The position numbers and the translations under genes were made by a program. A stretch of DNA of 64,000 nucleotides from Micromonospora sp. MA102. Lineage in GTDB: Bacteria > Actinomycetota > Actinomycetes > Mycobacteriales > Micromonosporaceae. The stretch covers positions 1 to 64,000 of the forward strand of contig NZ_JAMWEG010000020.1 in NCBI RefSeq assembly GCF_025460765.1, read 5' to 3'. Shown piece after piece: positions 8,130 to 16,781 of this stretch (its first letter is position 1; every line of letters begins with the position of its first letter). The notes under the pieces are model-generated. The model saw nothing but the letters and a program-made list of their open reading frames with translations, was not told the origin of the DNA and searched no databases.

Positions 8130-8519
8130 GCCTTTGCACCGTAATCGCCCGCCATGCGGGCACGGCGCGGTTGCCGAAAGTGGTCCCGGGAGGGCGACAA
8201 TTTCCGGCCTCGGCCCGACCGGCACTCCCTGAATGGACTTGTGCCGTTTCGGGCGGCTCGGAAAGTGCGATTTCCGGCGCGCTCGACCGGTGAATCGCGG
8301 CAGCCGGGACGTTCTCCGAATTAGTGGAGACGCGGGGCGCGGCCAGGTCAGGACGGGACGAGTGAGCAGAGCGTCGTCCATTCCGTCGAAACGCGCCGCC
8401 ATGTCGTCGCCACGCCGGCGAGCGTCTGTCGACGACGATGGGCGACAAGGCGGCGTTGGCCGTCGTAGCCTCAGTCTGGGCGGGCGCTCGCGGAAGCGGA
8501 GGTGGCGGTGCTGCCAGGC
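8130..8519. other. 390-bp intergenic stretch without a recognisable gene
   Basis: It lies between the carboxypeptidase start and the kup stop, both on the minus strand, so it should contain the carboxypeptidase promoter and the kup terminator. Open frames crossing it give low-complexity Arg/Pro-rich translations with no family resemblance. No strong hairpin, repeat or RNA element stands out to me. Confidence 0.5.
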
Positions 8520-10499
8520 TCAGACCGCGACCTCGGCGCTGAGGACGATGGTGCGTTCCTCCGGCAGGTGGAGGAATTCGGCGTGACTGGCGGCGTTGTG
8601 GGCCAGGGCGATGAACAGGCGCTTGCGCCAGACGGCCATGCCGGGCTGGCGCGTGCAACGCAGCGTGATCCGCGAAACGAAGTAGGAGACCTGGTCCTGG
8701 TCGAGGTTGATGTCCCTGGCCTGGGGGTGGGTGGCCGCGCGGCGAAGCACCTCGGGGAAGTCGGTGGGATCCTGGAAGCCGAAGAGGGCGTCGATGTGGA
8801 TGATGCCGTCGTTCGGGTCGCCGAGGTCGTCGACGGTGAGGCGCTGGTCCCAGGGGATGTGGGGGACGTTGCCCGTGCGACCCGTGATGATCACAATTCG
8901 TTCGTGCCGGACGTGGTAATGCGCGACGTTCGCGCGCAACGCCAGGGGCGTGGTCTCCTTGTTCGGGTGGGGAAAGACCGCGGTGCCCGGCACCCACGGG
9001 ATGTTCGTGGCGTGCAGGTGGTCGAGGAACTCGGGGAGCGGTCCCTCCCGTTCGATCCGCCGGGCGGTGACCAGCTCCGCGCCGCGCCGCCAGGTCAGCA
9101 GGACCGTGAACAGGATGATCGCGATGAGCAGCGTCAGCCAACCGCCGTGGGTGACCTTGGCCAGGTTCGCCGTGAAGAAGGTCAGCTCGATGCTGCCGAA
9201 GACGACGCCGAACAGCACCAGCCGCCAGGTGCTCCAGTGCCATCCCGCCCGGGCGACGACCAGGAACAGGGTCGTGGTGATCATGAAGGTGCCGGTGACC
9301 GCCACGCCGTAGGCGGCGGCGAGGTTCGTGGACGAGCCGAAGGCGAACACCACCACCAGGACCGCCGCGAACAGGCCCCAGTTCACTCCGGGTGCGTAGA
9401 TCTGTCCGTACTGGCGGCGCGAGGTCTGCCGGATGCGCAGGTGCGGCAGGAAACCCAGCCGCATGGCCTCCCGGGACACCGAGAACGCCCCGGAGATCAC
9501 CGACTGGGACGCGATCACGGTGGCCACGGTGGCCAGGACGACCATCGGCAGCTGCGCCCAACTCGGCAGCAGCAGGAAGAACGGGTTGTCGCGGCTTCCC
9601 GGCACCCGGAGGATCAGTGCCCCCTGGCCGAGGTAGTTCAGGGTCAGCGCGGGGAAGACGATCGCGAACCAGGCCCGGCGGATCGGAGCGCGACCGAAGT
9701 GCCCCATGTCGGCGTAGAGCGCTTCGGCGCCGGTGATCGACAGCACCACGGCACCCATCGCGATGAACGCGATCATCGGGTGGTCGACGACGAACAGGGC
9801 CGCGTACGTCGGTGACAGCCCGGCCAGCACCTTCGGGTGACGGATCACCTCGGCCGCACCCGCGACGCCCAGGCAGGCGAACCAGAGCAGCATGATCGGC
9901 CCGAACACGGCCCCGACCCGCCCGGTGCCCCAGCGCTGGATGGCGAACAGCAGGGTGAGGATCACCGCCGACGCCGGCAGGACCACGACCTCCAACCTCG
10001 GGGAGATCACCTCCAGTCCTTCCACGGCCGACAGCACCGAGATCGCCGGGGTGATCACGCTGTCCCCGTAGAACAGGGCCGCGCCGAGCGCCCCGAGCGC
10101 CAGCACGGTCTCGGCGCGGCGCTCACTGATCTTGAGCAGCGCCCGCCGGGCGAGGGCGGCCAGGGCCATCACGCCGCCCTCGCCCTCGTTGTCGGCCCGC
10201 AGGATGAAGATGACGTACTTGACCGAGACGATCAGGATGATCGACCAGAAGACCCACGAGATGACGCCGAACACGTCGGGAGCGTCCGGTGTCAGGCTGC
10301 GGTCCAGGGTGAAGACCGTCTTCAGCGCGTACAGCGGGCTCGTGCCGATGTCGCCGTACACCACGCCCAACGCGCCCAGCAGCAGGCCGAGCCGCGCCGC
10401 CGGGCGACCCGCCGGCGATGTCCGGGACGCCGTCCCGTCATCCTCCGGGGGTGCCGGGGCACCTGCCCCGGGCTGCTCGTTGCCTGCGCGCTCCGCCAC
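8520..10499 (-). CDS. kup: Kup-family low-affinity potassium transporter
   Basis: Proton-coupled K+ uptake protein of the cytoplasmic membrane. The family hallmark LGALGVVYGDIGTSPLYALK follows a short Pro/Gly-rich leader. About twelve hydrophobic helices follow, and the conserved motifs GDSVITPAISVLSAVEGLE and GAEALYADMGHFG are present. A hydrophilic C-terminal domain of about 170 residues completes the usual architecture. I start at GTG 10499 (about 659 residues); an in-frame GTG at 10610 would add 37 residues that do not resemble the family, and neither has a strong ribosome-binding site. No c-di-AMP riboswitch is apparent in the 120 bp upstream. Confidence 0.93.
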   Translation of the reverse strand: MAERAGNEQPGAGAPAPPEDDGTASRTSPAGRPAARLGLLLGALGVVYGDIGTSPLYALKTVFTLDRSLTPDAPDVFGVISWVFWSIILIVSVKYVIFILRADNEGEGGVMALAALARRALLKISERRAETVLALGALGAALFYGDSVITPAISVLSAVEGLEVISPRLEVVVLPASAVILTLLFAIQRWGTGRVGAVFGPIMLLWFACLGVAGAAEVIRHPKVLAGLSPTYAALFVVDHPMIAFIAMGAVVLSITGAEALYADMGHFGRAPIRRAWFAIVFPALTLNYLGQGALILRVPGSRDNPFFLLLPSWAQLPMVVLATVATVIASQSVISGAFSVSREAMRLGFLPHLRIRQTSRRQYGQIYAPGVNWGLFAAVLVVVFAFGSSTNLAAAYGVAVTGTFMITTTLFLVVARAGWHWSTWRLVLFGVVFGSIELTFFTANLAKVTHGGWLTLLIAIILFTVLLTWRRGAELVTARRIEREGPLPEFLDHLHATNIPWVPGTAVFPHPNKETTPLALRANVAHYHVRHERIVIITGRTGNVPHIPWDQRLTVDDLGDPNDGIIHIDALFGFQDPTDFPEVLRRAATHPQARDINLDQDQVSYFVSRITLRCTRQPGMAVWRKRLFIALAHNAASHAEFLHLPEERTIVLSAEVAV

Positions 10500-10618
10500 C
10501 CCATAGGCATACCAACTTCCGGCCGCCCCTACCCCGGACCTGCCAACCTGGGTCGAAGATGCCACGACCGGTCCGGACGGGCGGAGGGCCGACAGCGGGG
10601 GAGACGTCACGACGTGCG

Positions 10619-10876
10619 GGGCGGCGCCAGCCAGTCGGCGATGTCGGCGACGACGGTCGGGTCGACGTGCTGCGCCGCCTCGTAATCGGCGGGGCCGGGG
10701 CGGCCGGTGCCCGGGAAGAACAGGTGGTTGTCGGCGTCGTAGACCCGAATGGTGACGTCGGGGCGGCGTCGCCGGCCAGGAGCACCAGGCCGGCGACGGA
10801 CGGCTCCGCGGCGGCCACGCGCGGCGCGACCTTGCCCCCCATGCTGTGTCCGAGGACGAAGACGCGGGCGGGGTCC
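10619..10876 (-). pseudogene. Decayed alpha/beta hydrolase
   Basis: Two frames carry consecutive parts of one alpha/beta-hydrolase. The upstream part reads DPARVFVLGHSMGGKVAPRV with the nucleophile elbow GHSMGG, then LVLLAGDAAP. At about 10755-10765 the reading jumps to another frame with DVTIRVYDADNHLFFPGTG, carrying the catalytic His, and ends VADIADWLAPP. Roughly a hundred residues that should separate these parts, including the catalytic Asp region, are missing, so an internal deletion has shifted the frame. The N-terminus is also gone: the homology stops at about 10876, where a relic on the other strand begins. Non-functional. Confidence 0.75.
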
Positions 10877-11300
10877 ACTGTCGGCTGTCGCCTGGAGGTC
10901 GCCGACGAGCGCCGGGTACGCGGTGCGGTGGAGCGTCGATACCGCCTGCGCCAGGACCGGGCGGTCATCGACCCCGCCGTGATGGAACTCCTCTCCGCCG
11001 ACGACCATCGACGGGCGTTCGCCACCGCGATGGCCGCCCTGCTCGCCGAGTTCGACGCCTACCTTGACCGCGAGAACGCCGACCCGGCAACGGACCTCGT
11101 CGGCTACCGACAGCACGCGCTCTGGCTCGACAGGACGAACTCCGCGAACTGATCGGCGAACTGCGGGCGGCCATCGCCCCCCGGCTGGCGAACCGGTCGA
11201 CACCCGACCGCGCCCGATACCTTCTCAGCCCGATCCTCTTCCCGGCCGAGGAACCGAACACGGATCCCGACGCGGACCCGTCGGAGCCTCCGGCAGCCCC
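10877..11300 (+). pseudogene. Decayed ArsR/HTH-type regulator, C-terminal part
   Basis: Starting at about 10877 the plus strand encodes CRLEVADERRVRGAVERRY, followed by AVIDPAVMELLSADDHRRAF and a helical C-terminus. This is the pattern of an actinobacterial winged-helix regulator whose DNA-binding N-terminus is missing. Near 11138 one base appears lost or gained: the original frame stops after WLDRTNSAN, while the next frame continues DELRELIGELRAAIAPRLAN and YLLSPILFPAEEP, the expected family ending. Truncation plus frameshift make it a pseudogene. The right boundary is approximate. It abuts the hydrolase relic, so one deletion probably removed the facing ends of both genes. Confidence 0.65.
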
Positions 11301-11364
11301 CGGCGCCGCCGCGGTCCGAGGCCCCGACGCCACCTCCGACCCGAGCCTTCGCTCGAAGGGTCGG

Positions 11365-13962
11365 TCAGGGCAGGATCTCCACGTAGCCGTCGGTGCCGTG
11401 CACGCGGATCCGCTGCCCGTCCCGGATCAGCCTGGTCGCGTGCTCCACACCGACGACGGAGGGCAGCCCGTACTCCCGGGCGACCACCGCGCCATGGGTC
11501 ATGAGTCCGCCGACCTCCGTCACCAACCCCTTCACCGCGACGAACAGGGGTGACCAGCTCGGGTCGGTGTACGCGGTGACCAGGATGTCGCCCGGTTCGA
11601 GGTCGGCGTCGGCCAGGTCCAGGATGACCCGAGCCCGCCCCTCGACCACCCCGCCGGAGACCGGGAGGCCGACCAGCGCGCCGGATGGCACGTCGTCGCG
11701 ACGGTACGCCCCGGTGATGGCCTCGCCCTCCGACGTGAGCACCCGGGGCGGTGTGAGCGCGTGATACGACCGGAACGCGTCCTTCCGCCGGCGAATGAGC
11801 TGGTCGTCGACCTGGTGCGTGCGTACGGCGTCGTGCAGCTCCGGGAACGTGAGGAAGAAGATGTCCTCCTGCTCGCGGAGCACGTTCGCCCGCACGAGGC
11901 TCTCGGCCTCCCTGAGCAGGGCCTGCTTGTAAACGAAGTAGCGGCTGACGATGGCGTACTTCGGATACTCCCGGTACCCGATGAAGGTGCGGACCCGGTC
12001 GATCATCCGCTTGGCCTCGGCCGCCTTCCGCTCGCCGTCCGGCAGGGCCCGCAGGCGTTCCAGGACGTCCTGTTCCTTCCTCGCCGCCTCCCGGCGCCCC
12101 TGCTCGAAGCGCCGCTCCCGGGCGCCCGGCGCGAAGTTCCTGATGTTGTCGAGGATGACGGGCACGAGGGTCGTCGGGCTTTCGCTCCAGCGCGGCCTCG
12201 TGATGTCGATCTCGCCGACACAGCGCATGCCGTACCTGTCGAGGAAGGCCAGGATGGCCTCCCGCGCTTCCGGGCCGCCCGGGAGCTTGGCCAGCTCGTC
12301 CAGGAAGTCCTCGTCCTCGGCCTCCCGCAGGAAGGCGACCACCTCCGCGTGCGGCCGGATGACGTCGGCGACGTCCAGGAGCGCCAGCCCCATCTCCGAC
12401 GTGACGTTGTGCGGCGCGGACAGGGTGAGCGTGTCGGCCGCGTTCTTCTCGCCCAGCCACACCCGCAACTGGTCGTTGAGCCACCACGTGGCCTCCATGC
12501 CGGCCATGATCGCCTGCATGCTCCGCGGTTCGGCCAGGAACCGCTTGTGCTCCTGAAACGCCGCCAGGAGGAACTCGAACAGCGCCGGGCCGGACTTCGT
12601 CGCGATGTCGCGCCGCAGGGCGTCGATGGACGCCTGGCTGCGTTCGATCAGGTCGGTGACGATGGCCGGATCGGTCTCGATCGGCGCCGGCGCGCCGCCG
12701 GCGCGTGGCCCCGCCGGAGCCTGGTCGGGGAGCGACGGAAGGAAGTCGCCGCGGTCGATGACGGTCTCCAGCGCGTCCCTGACGAGGGGATCGGATCGTC
12801 CCGCCATCTCCAGCAGGCCGGCGCGGCTCGCCGGCGATGCCAGGGCCCGGGTGGCGTCGACGAACAGCCGGCCACCGGCGTCGTACATCGGTGCCATGGC
12901 CGTCAGCTGCCACATGGAGAGCCCCAGGGGCTTCATGGGGTCGGTCATCATCTGCTGGTGACCGACCGAGATGAAGACGTGGTTCCCTCCGTCGCCGGTC
13001 TCGGGGACGGGGAACAGCGTGGTGATCGGCCGACTCTGCACGATCTGGAAGTCGCCGTCGACCAGGCACCATTCGATGTCCTGGGGGTGGCCGAAGTGGG
13101 CTTCGATCCGCCGGCCCAGCTGCACCAGCCGGATGACCTGCGCATCGGTGAGCGCCGGCTGGTCCTGCCGCGCCGCGTCGATCGCCTGTTCGGTCGTCCC
13201 GCCGGCCGGCAGGGCGTGGACGGCGAGCCGCTTCGTGGCGATCGTCCGGTCGACGATCGCGCCGTCCCGCACCGTGTAGGCGTCCGCGTTCACCAGCCCG
13301 GAGACCAGAGCCTCGCCGAGGCCGAAGCTGGCCTCCACGGTGGCGACCTTCCGGTGGGACGTCACGGGGTCGGCCGTGAACAGGATGCCGGACACCTCCG
13401 GGAAGACCATCTTCTGCACGACAACGGCCATGTGGACCGTGCGGTGGTCGATGCCGTTCCGCTGGCGGTAGGTCACGGCCCGCTCGGTGAAGAGCGAGGC
13501 CCAGCACCGGCTGACGTGCTGGAGGACTGCGGCCGTCCCGATGACGTTCAGGTAGGTGTCCTGCTGGCCCGCGAAGGAGGCCGTCGGCAGGTCCTCCGCC
13601 GTCGCGCTGGATCGGACGGCGTAGGCGGCCCGCTCACCGAGCGCGGTGAGCGCCCGGGTGATCGCCACCGCCACATCGTCGGGGAGGGCGGTTCCCTCGA
13701 TGGCCCGGCGGATCTCCGCGCTGGCCGCGCGGATCGCCTCCCGGTCGTCCGGGGTCAGGCGCGACAGCTCGTCGAGCCGGTCGTCGATCGACGGCGCCTC
13801 GGCCATGACCCGCCGGAAGGCGTCCGTCGTGACGCAGAAGCCGGGCGGCACGTCGATGCCGTCGATCCGGGTCAGCGCCCCGAGATGCGCGGCCTTGCCG
13901 CCGACGATCGCGGCCTGGTTCTCGTCGACCTCGGGGAGACCCCGCACGTACGGCTCGGTCAT
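11365..13962 (-). CDS. rph: Rifampicin phosphotransferase
   Basis: Inactivates rifamycins by ATP-dependent phosphorylation of the ansa-chain C21 hydroxyl. At 865 residues it matches the known enzyme length and its three-domain order: an ATP-grasp domain (about 1-315; GGKAAHLGAL, YAVRSSATAEDLPTASFAGQ, VSGILFTADP), a large helical rifamycin-binding domain (about 325-755; GHQQMMTDPMKPLGLSMWQL), and a swivelling phosphohistidine domain with GGLMTHGAVVAREYG, where His of about residue 823 carries the phosphate. The length, the MTHGAVVAREYG context and the C-terminus separate it from PEP synthase. A perfect rifamycin-associated palindrome lies upstream at 14108-14126, supporting both identity and rifamycin-inducible expression. 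Alternative: a related uncharacterised PPDK-like phosphotransferase. Confidence 0.88.
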   Translation of the reverse strand: MTEPYVRGLPEVDENQAAIVGGKAAHLGALTRIDGIDVPPGFCVTTDAFRRVMAEAPSIDDRLDELSRLTPDDREAIRAASAEIRRAIEGTALPDDVAVAITRALTALGERAAYAVRSSATAEDLPTASFAGQQDTYLNVIGTAAVLQHVSRCWASLFTERAVTYRQRNGIDHRTVHMAVVVQKMVFPEVSGILFTADPVTSHRKVATVEASFGLGEALVSGLVNADAYTVRDGAIVDRTIATKRLAVHALPAGGTTEQAIDAARQDQPALTDAQVIRLVQLGRRIEAHFGHPQDIEWCLVDGDFQIVQSRPITTLFPVPETGDGGNHVFISVGHQQMMTDPMKPLGLSMWQLTAMAPMYDAGGRLFVDATRALASPASRAGLLEMAGRSDPLVRDALETVIDRGDFLPSLPDQAPAGPRAGGAPAPIETDPAIVTDLIERSQASIDALRRDIATKSGPALFEFLLAAFQEHKRFLAEPRSMQAIMAGMEATWWLNDQLRVWLGEKNAADTLTLSAPHNVTSEMGLALLDVADVIRPHAEVVAFLREAEDEDFLDELAKLPGGPEAREAILAFLDRYGMRCVGEIDITRPRWSESPTTLVPVILDNIRNFAPGARERRFEQGRREAARKEQDVLERLRALPDGERKAAEAKRMIDRVRTFIGYREYPKYAIVSRYFVYKQALLREAESLVRANVLREQEDIFFLTFPELHDAVRTHQVDDQLIRRRKDAFRSYHALTPPRVLTSEGEAITGAYRRDDVPSGALVGLPVSGGVVEGRARVILDLADADLEPGDILVTAYTDPSWSPLFVAVKGLVTEVGGLMTHGAVVAREYGLPSVVGVEHATRLIRDGQRIRVHGTDGYVEILP

Positions 13963-14107
13963 CGCGACACCTCCGAGGTGGCCTTCGCCGATGCCGTCAG
14001 CGACTCGACGTCACCGCGCCCCCGACCGGTCGCCCACAACATGCGCACGTCGTGCCCCGTTTCCTCGTCCGTTCCTGGGTCCGGCCGACGATTCTGCGGC
14101 ACCACCC

Positions 14108-14126
14108 GGGTCTTGCGGCAAGACCC
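14108..14126 (-). promoter_or_regulatory. Rifamycin-associated element (RAE) upstream of rph
   Basis: Perfect palindrome gggtcttgcggcaagaccc: 8-bp arms around a central cgg. The core cTTGCGGCAAg is what I recall as the rifamycin-associated element found before rifamycin-inactivating genes in actinomycetes. It lies about 145 bp before the rph start on the coding strand. An AT-rich patch (gatatacattaa, 14133-14144) next to it is unusual here and may belong to a promoter. Confidence 0.8.
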
Positions 14127-14204
14127 CTGGTGCGATATACATTAAAGTGGGACGAAGTTCGCGGGTCGTGAGCAGCGTGCGTTCTCCGCCACCGACCCCG
14201 GCCG

Positions 14205-14861
14205 TCAGTCGCTCGCCGCGTTGTGCTTCGCCACCAGGCTCGGGAGTTCGTCCAGCGAATCGATGCGGAACAGGCACTGCGCGGCCACGGCGGGCATGTC
14301 GAGGATGTGACCCCACGGGCCGCGCCGGATCAGGCACGTCTTCATGCCGGCCGCCATGGCCGGGCGTACGTCGTTGTCGGGCCGGTCGCCGACGTACAGG
14401 ATCGACGACGCCTCGCCACCGCTCGCACGGATGACGTGCGCGAAGAAGGCCGGCGCCGGCTTCGCCACGCCCCAACCGTGCGACGTGCCGATCACGTCCA
14501 CCGGCAGGTCGAGGGCACGGAGGGACGCCTCGGCATGGGCCGGCTGGTTGCCGGCCAGGCCCACGAGCAGGCCCTGGTCCTTCAGGGCCCTGAGGCACGA
14601 TCGCGCGTCGGGGTAGAGATCCTCCTCGCCGAACGACTCCGGTTTGCCGGCGGCTGCCCGCCGTTCGAGCTCGACCGCCAGGTTGAAATCGGGCCGGAAG
14701 ACCCGGAACGGTTCCTGCCAGTCGAGACCCCGGGCGATCGCCGCGCCGAAGACCGCCGAGAAGGTGTGCCGGGGAACGCCTAACCAGTCCGCCCAGGTCC
14801 CGAACTCGCGGGACTCGTCGAGAATCGTGCCGCCGACATCGAAGAAGACCGCGTCGATCAC
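14205..14861 (-). CDS. HAD-superfamily hydrolase
   Basis: 218 residues. The GTG start at 14861 has a good ribosome-binding site (ggaggaacgaa) and places the catalytic motif I at the very N-terminus: DAVFFDVGGTILDE. Motif II/III residues are seen in IGTSHGWGVAKPAPAFF (the Lys) and motif IV in ILYVGDRPDNDVRPA (acidic pair). A helical cap between motifs I and II (about 15-90) fits the C1-cap group that acts on small phosphorylated metabolites or haloacids. Cytosolic, substrate unknown. The start overlaps the end of a LuxR relic. It shares the 13.96-14.2 kb region with rph as the next gene upstream. Confidence 0.85.
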   Translation of the reverse strand: MIDAVFFDVGGTILDESREFGTWADWLGVPRHTFSAVFGAAIARGLDWQEPFRVFRPDFNLAVELERRAAAGKPESFGEEDLYPDARSCLRALKDQGLLVGLAGNQPAHAEASLRALDLPVDVIGTSHGWGVAKPAPAFFAHVIRASGGEASSILYVGDRPDNDVRPAMAAGMKTCLIRRGPWGHILDMPAVAAQCLFRIDSLDELPSLVAKHNAASD

Positions 14862-15096
14862 TTCGTTCCTCCGCCACCGTCGGGTCGTCGCTGGATCATA
14901 GGCGGACGTCGGGGCACCTCGTGGGCCCCGCGGATCCGGGCCTGGATCCAGCCGTTCGCCCAGGCGTGGAGGGCGGCCTCGATCCGGTCGCGGTTGCCGG
15001 TCCTGCCGGTGGCGGCCGACAGGTAGCTGCCGACGGTGCACTCGGAGAGGCGCGGGCGGGCCGCGATGTCGGCGACGATGGCGCCGTCCACGGTGA
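14858..15096 (-). pseudogene. LuxR-type HTH remnant
   Basis: The minus strand encodes DGAIVADIAARPRLSECTVG and YLSAATGRTGNRDRIEAALHA, ending ANGWI. This is the last two-thirds of a LuxR/NarL-type DNA-binding domain: the scaffold helix, the recognition helix CTVGSYLSAATGRTG, and the typical R-IEA...GW ending. Nothing resembling the receiver domain or the beginning of the HTH precedes it; upstream the frame enters the antisense of the next gene. It therefore looks like the surviving 3' end of a response-regulator gene. The frame runs on to a stop at 14858, just before the HAD start. Extent approximate. Confidence 0.6.
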
Positions 15097-15129
15097 CAGA
15101 TGGTCCGGCCGGCCGGCCGGGCGTGCGGC

Positions 15130-15435
15130 TCAGCGCGGGGCGTGCCGGTCCGCCGCGGCGTACGAGGCGGCCGCGGTGAGCGCGGAGACGGCCAGCACCG
15201 AGGGCCACGCGCCGATGCGCCTGGCCAGCGGGTGCGACAGGCCGAAGGCGCCGGCGTAGGTCGCGAGCAGGGCCGCCGTCACGGCGGGGCTGGTCCGCCG
15301 GGCCCACTCGCGTCCCGCCAGCACACCGCCCGCCGCGAGGACCACGCCGCCGAGGGGACGGTTGCCGGTCCGGCGGGCGAGCTGCCAGCCGCCGATGAGG
15401 GACCCGGCGGTGGTCACTGCGGTGGGGAGGCCCAT
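15130..15435 (-). CDS. Small membrane protein of unknown function
   Basis: 101 residues from the ATG at 15435 (MGLPTAVTTAGSLIGGWQLA). Three hydrophobic segments can be seen: PLGGVVLAAGGVLAG, AVTAALLATYAGAFGL and WPSVLAVSALTAAASYAA, separated by short Arg-containing loops (ARRTGNR, REWARRT, ARRIGA). The layout of three helices with basic loops fits a small integral membrane protein. The upstream in-frame extension is Pro/Arg-rich and unlikely to be coding. No ribosome-binding site stands out. Family not recognised. Confidence 0.55.
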   Translation of the reverse strand: MGLPTAVTTAGSLIGGWQLARRTGNRPLGGVVLAAGGVLAGREWARRTSPAVTAALLATYAGAFGLSHPLARRIGAWPSVLAVSALTAAASYAAADRHAPR

Positions 15436-15554
15436 GTCGTGACCGTACACCGGGGAGCGCGCCCGGGTTCGAGCTCGGGCCGGCGCGGGCGGTGGGGACG
15501 CCAGAGCGGTTGACGGTCCGGCAAACCGGCCGTGCGCGGGTGGGTGAAGATGCT

Positions 15555-15797
15555 TCAATCCTTAGGATCGGCCGGCTCGCCGAGGAGGCCCACCAGCGCG
15601 GCGTCAAGGTCGAGGTACGGGACGGCGGCGCTGCCGACGCCGGAGACCCCCGCCGGGATCGCCGCCTGGCTGCTACGGCAGCGGGTGGTCCAGTTCCTGG
15701 TGCCGGTGCGCGCCGCGGTGAACATCGCCTGCGGCTCGTACGTCGTCCAGTCGTACCGGCTCGGCGCCACCGGCCTGGCGGTCGTGATCGCCCGCAT
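15555..15797 (-). CDS. Doubtful small ORF, 80 aa
   Basis: An ATG-started frame ending in SAAVPYLDLDAALVGLLGEPADPKD, a coding-like tail with GC-rich third positions. However, the opposite strand over the same bases also reads smoothly (GIAAWLLRQRVVQFLVPVRA, then CGSYVVQSYRLGATGLAVVI) with equally GC-rich third positions, so codon bias does not decide. It is located between the small membrane protein and the AraC relic, in a stretch with other decayed genes. It could be a real short gene, a remnant, or chance. No family recognised. Confidence 0.25.
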   Translation of the reverse strand: MRAITTARPVAPSRYDWTTYEPQAMFTAARTGTRNWTTRCRSSQAAIPAGVSGVGSAAVPYLDLDAALVGLLGEPADPKD

Positions 15798-15804
15798 CTC
15801 TCGC

Positions 15805-16781
15805 TCAGGTGTGCAGGGTCCGGCTCGGCGGAACGCCGAAGACGGCGCGGTAGTGGGCGGTGAATCGGCTGTGGCTCGGGAAACCCCAGCGGCTGGCGAT
15901 GCGGCTCACCGTCTCCCGGCGTGGGTCGGCCTGCCGTAGCTCGTGGTGTGCCCGTTCCAGGCGGATCCGGCGCAGCTGGGCCATCGGGGTGCTGTCCGGG
16001 TGACGCCGGAAGGCCAACTGCAGGGCGCGGACCGAGACGGCGGCGGCAGCGGCGACATCGGCGGGACTGATGTCCTGCTCGGCGTGTTCCTCCATGAAGG
16101 CGATCGCCCGGCGGACAGCGGGCGCCACGGCGCCACGGCGTCGCGGCGGTCCTGTGCGGTGGGCTCGGTCCGGGCCGTGTTGGGAAACACGGCCAGGGCG
16201 GCGGCGGCCAGCGCACGGGCCGCGGCGCCGATGACCAGGGGCTCTCGGCTGGCCTCGGTGTTGCCGAGCACGGCCAGGCGGACATAGTGGGCGGTGGCCC
16301 GCCAGTGCTCCGCGAGGGCGGGGGAGGCGGGTTCGAGCGCGGTGAAGCGGATCGGCTCGGGCCGCCGCCGTACGTCGGGGAGCGCCAGCTGGGTGAACAG
16401 GTGGGTGTCCAGCTGGAGCAGGGCCACCTCGCCGGGCTGCCAGCGCAGCCGGTAGGGGCGTCCCGGTGTGGCGGCGACGAAGACGTCGCCGGGAACGTAC
16501 TCGCCCTGCTCGCCGTCACAGCTGCGATCCACCCTGCTGGTCGCGGCTTCGCAGACGACCAGGGAGTTGATCTCCTCGACGGCGACCCGCAGGTCCGTGG
16601 ACTGGGCGAGTCGATCGGCTTGGAACCGGCCGGCCCGCACGCCCCGGTGGCGCAGGTGGTAGTCGCGGTCGCTGCTGCTGAGGCGTAGGCCGCCGGCCCC
16701 GTAGGCGCCGGCGAGGTAGTCGCGGATGAGCTGTGGGTCGCGGCTGTCGAAGCGGTGGCTGATGGGACCGTCGGCACTCAA
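15805..16781 (-). pseudogene. AraC-family regulator interrupted by an 8-bp tandem duplication
   Basis: Reads as one AraC-type activator except for a frame change near 16130. The N-terminal cupin-like sensor runs from a TTG start at 16781 (ribosome-binding site ggagga six bases upstream): ISHRFDSRDPQLIRDYLAG, EYVPGDVFVAATPGRPYRL, LQLDTHLFTQLALPDV. The C-terminal double HTH lies in another frame: DISPADVAAAAAVSVRALQL, AFRRHPDSTPMAQLRRIRLE and RWGFPSHSRFTAHYRAVFG. At the junction the 8-mer cgccacgg occurs twice in tandem (16123-16130, 16131-16138). Removing one copy restores a continuous frame through DAVAPAVRRAIAFMEE. It is a fresh frameshift, a sequencing error or a phase-variable site. Confidence 0.85.
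16123..16138. repeat. Tandem 8-bp duplication (cgccacgg x2)
   Basis: Two adjacent copies of cgccacgg within the AraC-family gene. Deletion of one copy restores the reading frame between the sensor and DNA-binding domains. Slipped-strand mispairing is the likely origin if the duplication is not an assembly error. Confidence 0.8.

Noticed and set aside
6721..9561. A 946-aa minus-strand open frame across three genes
   Set aside because: It is an out-of-frame reading of the PPOX, carboxypeptidase and kup genes, whose correct frames contain complete motif sets.
10500..10618. Possible c-di-AMP riboswitch before kup
   Set aside because: The 120 bp upstream show none of the conserved riboswitch elements I know; kept as plain upstream sequence.
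11365..13962. Phosphoenolpyruvate synthase
   Set aside because: Shares the ATP-grasp and phosphohistidine domains, but the length, the middle domain and the upstream RAE fit rifampicin phosphotransferase better.
11761..14145. A 794-aa plus-strand open frame opposite rph
   Set aside because: Antisense shadow; the minus strand encodes a complete rifampicin phosphotransferase.
15532..15939. Plus-strand frame with GIAAWLLRQRVVQFLVPVRA
   Set aside because: Reads plausibly in part, but runs into the antisense of the AraC gene and has no family resemblance; the minus-strand alternative is also weak, so neither is claimed firmly.
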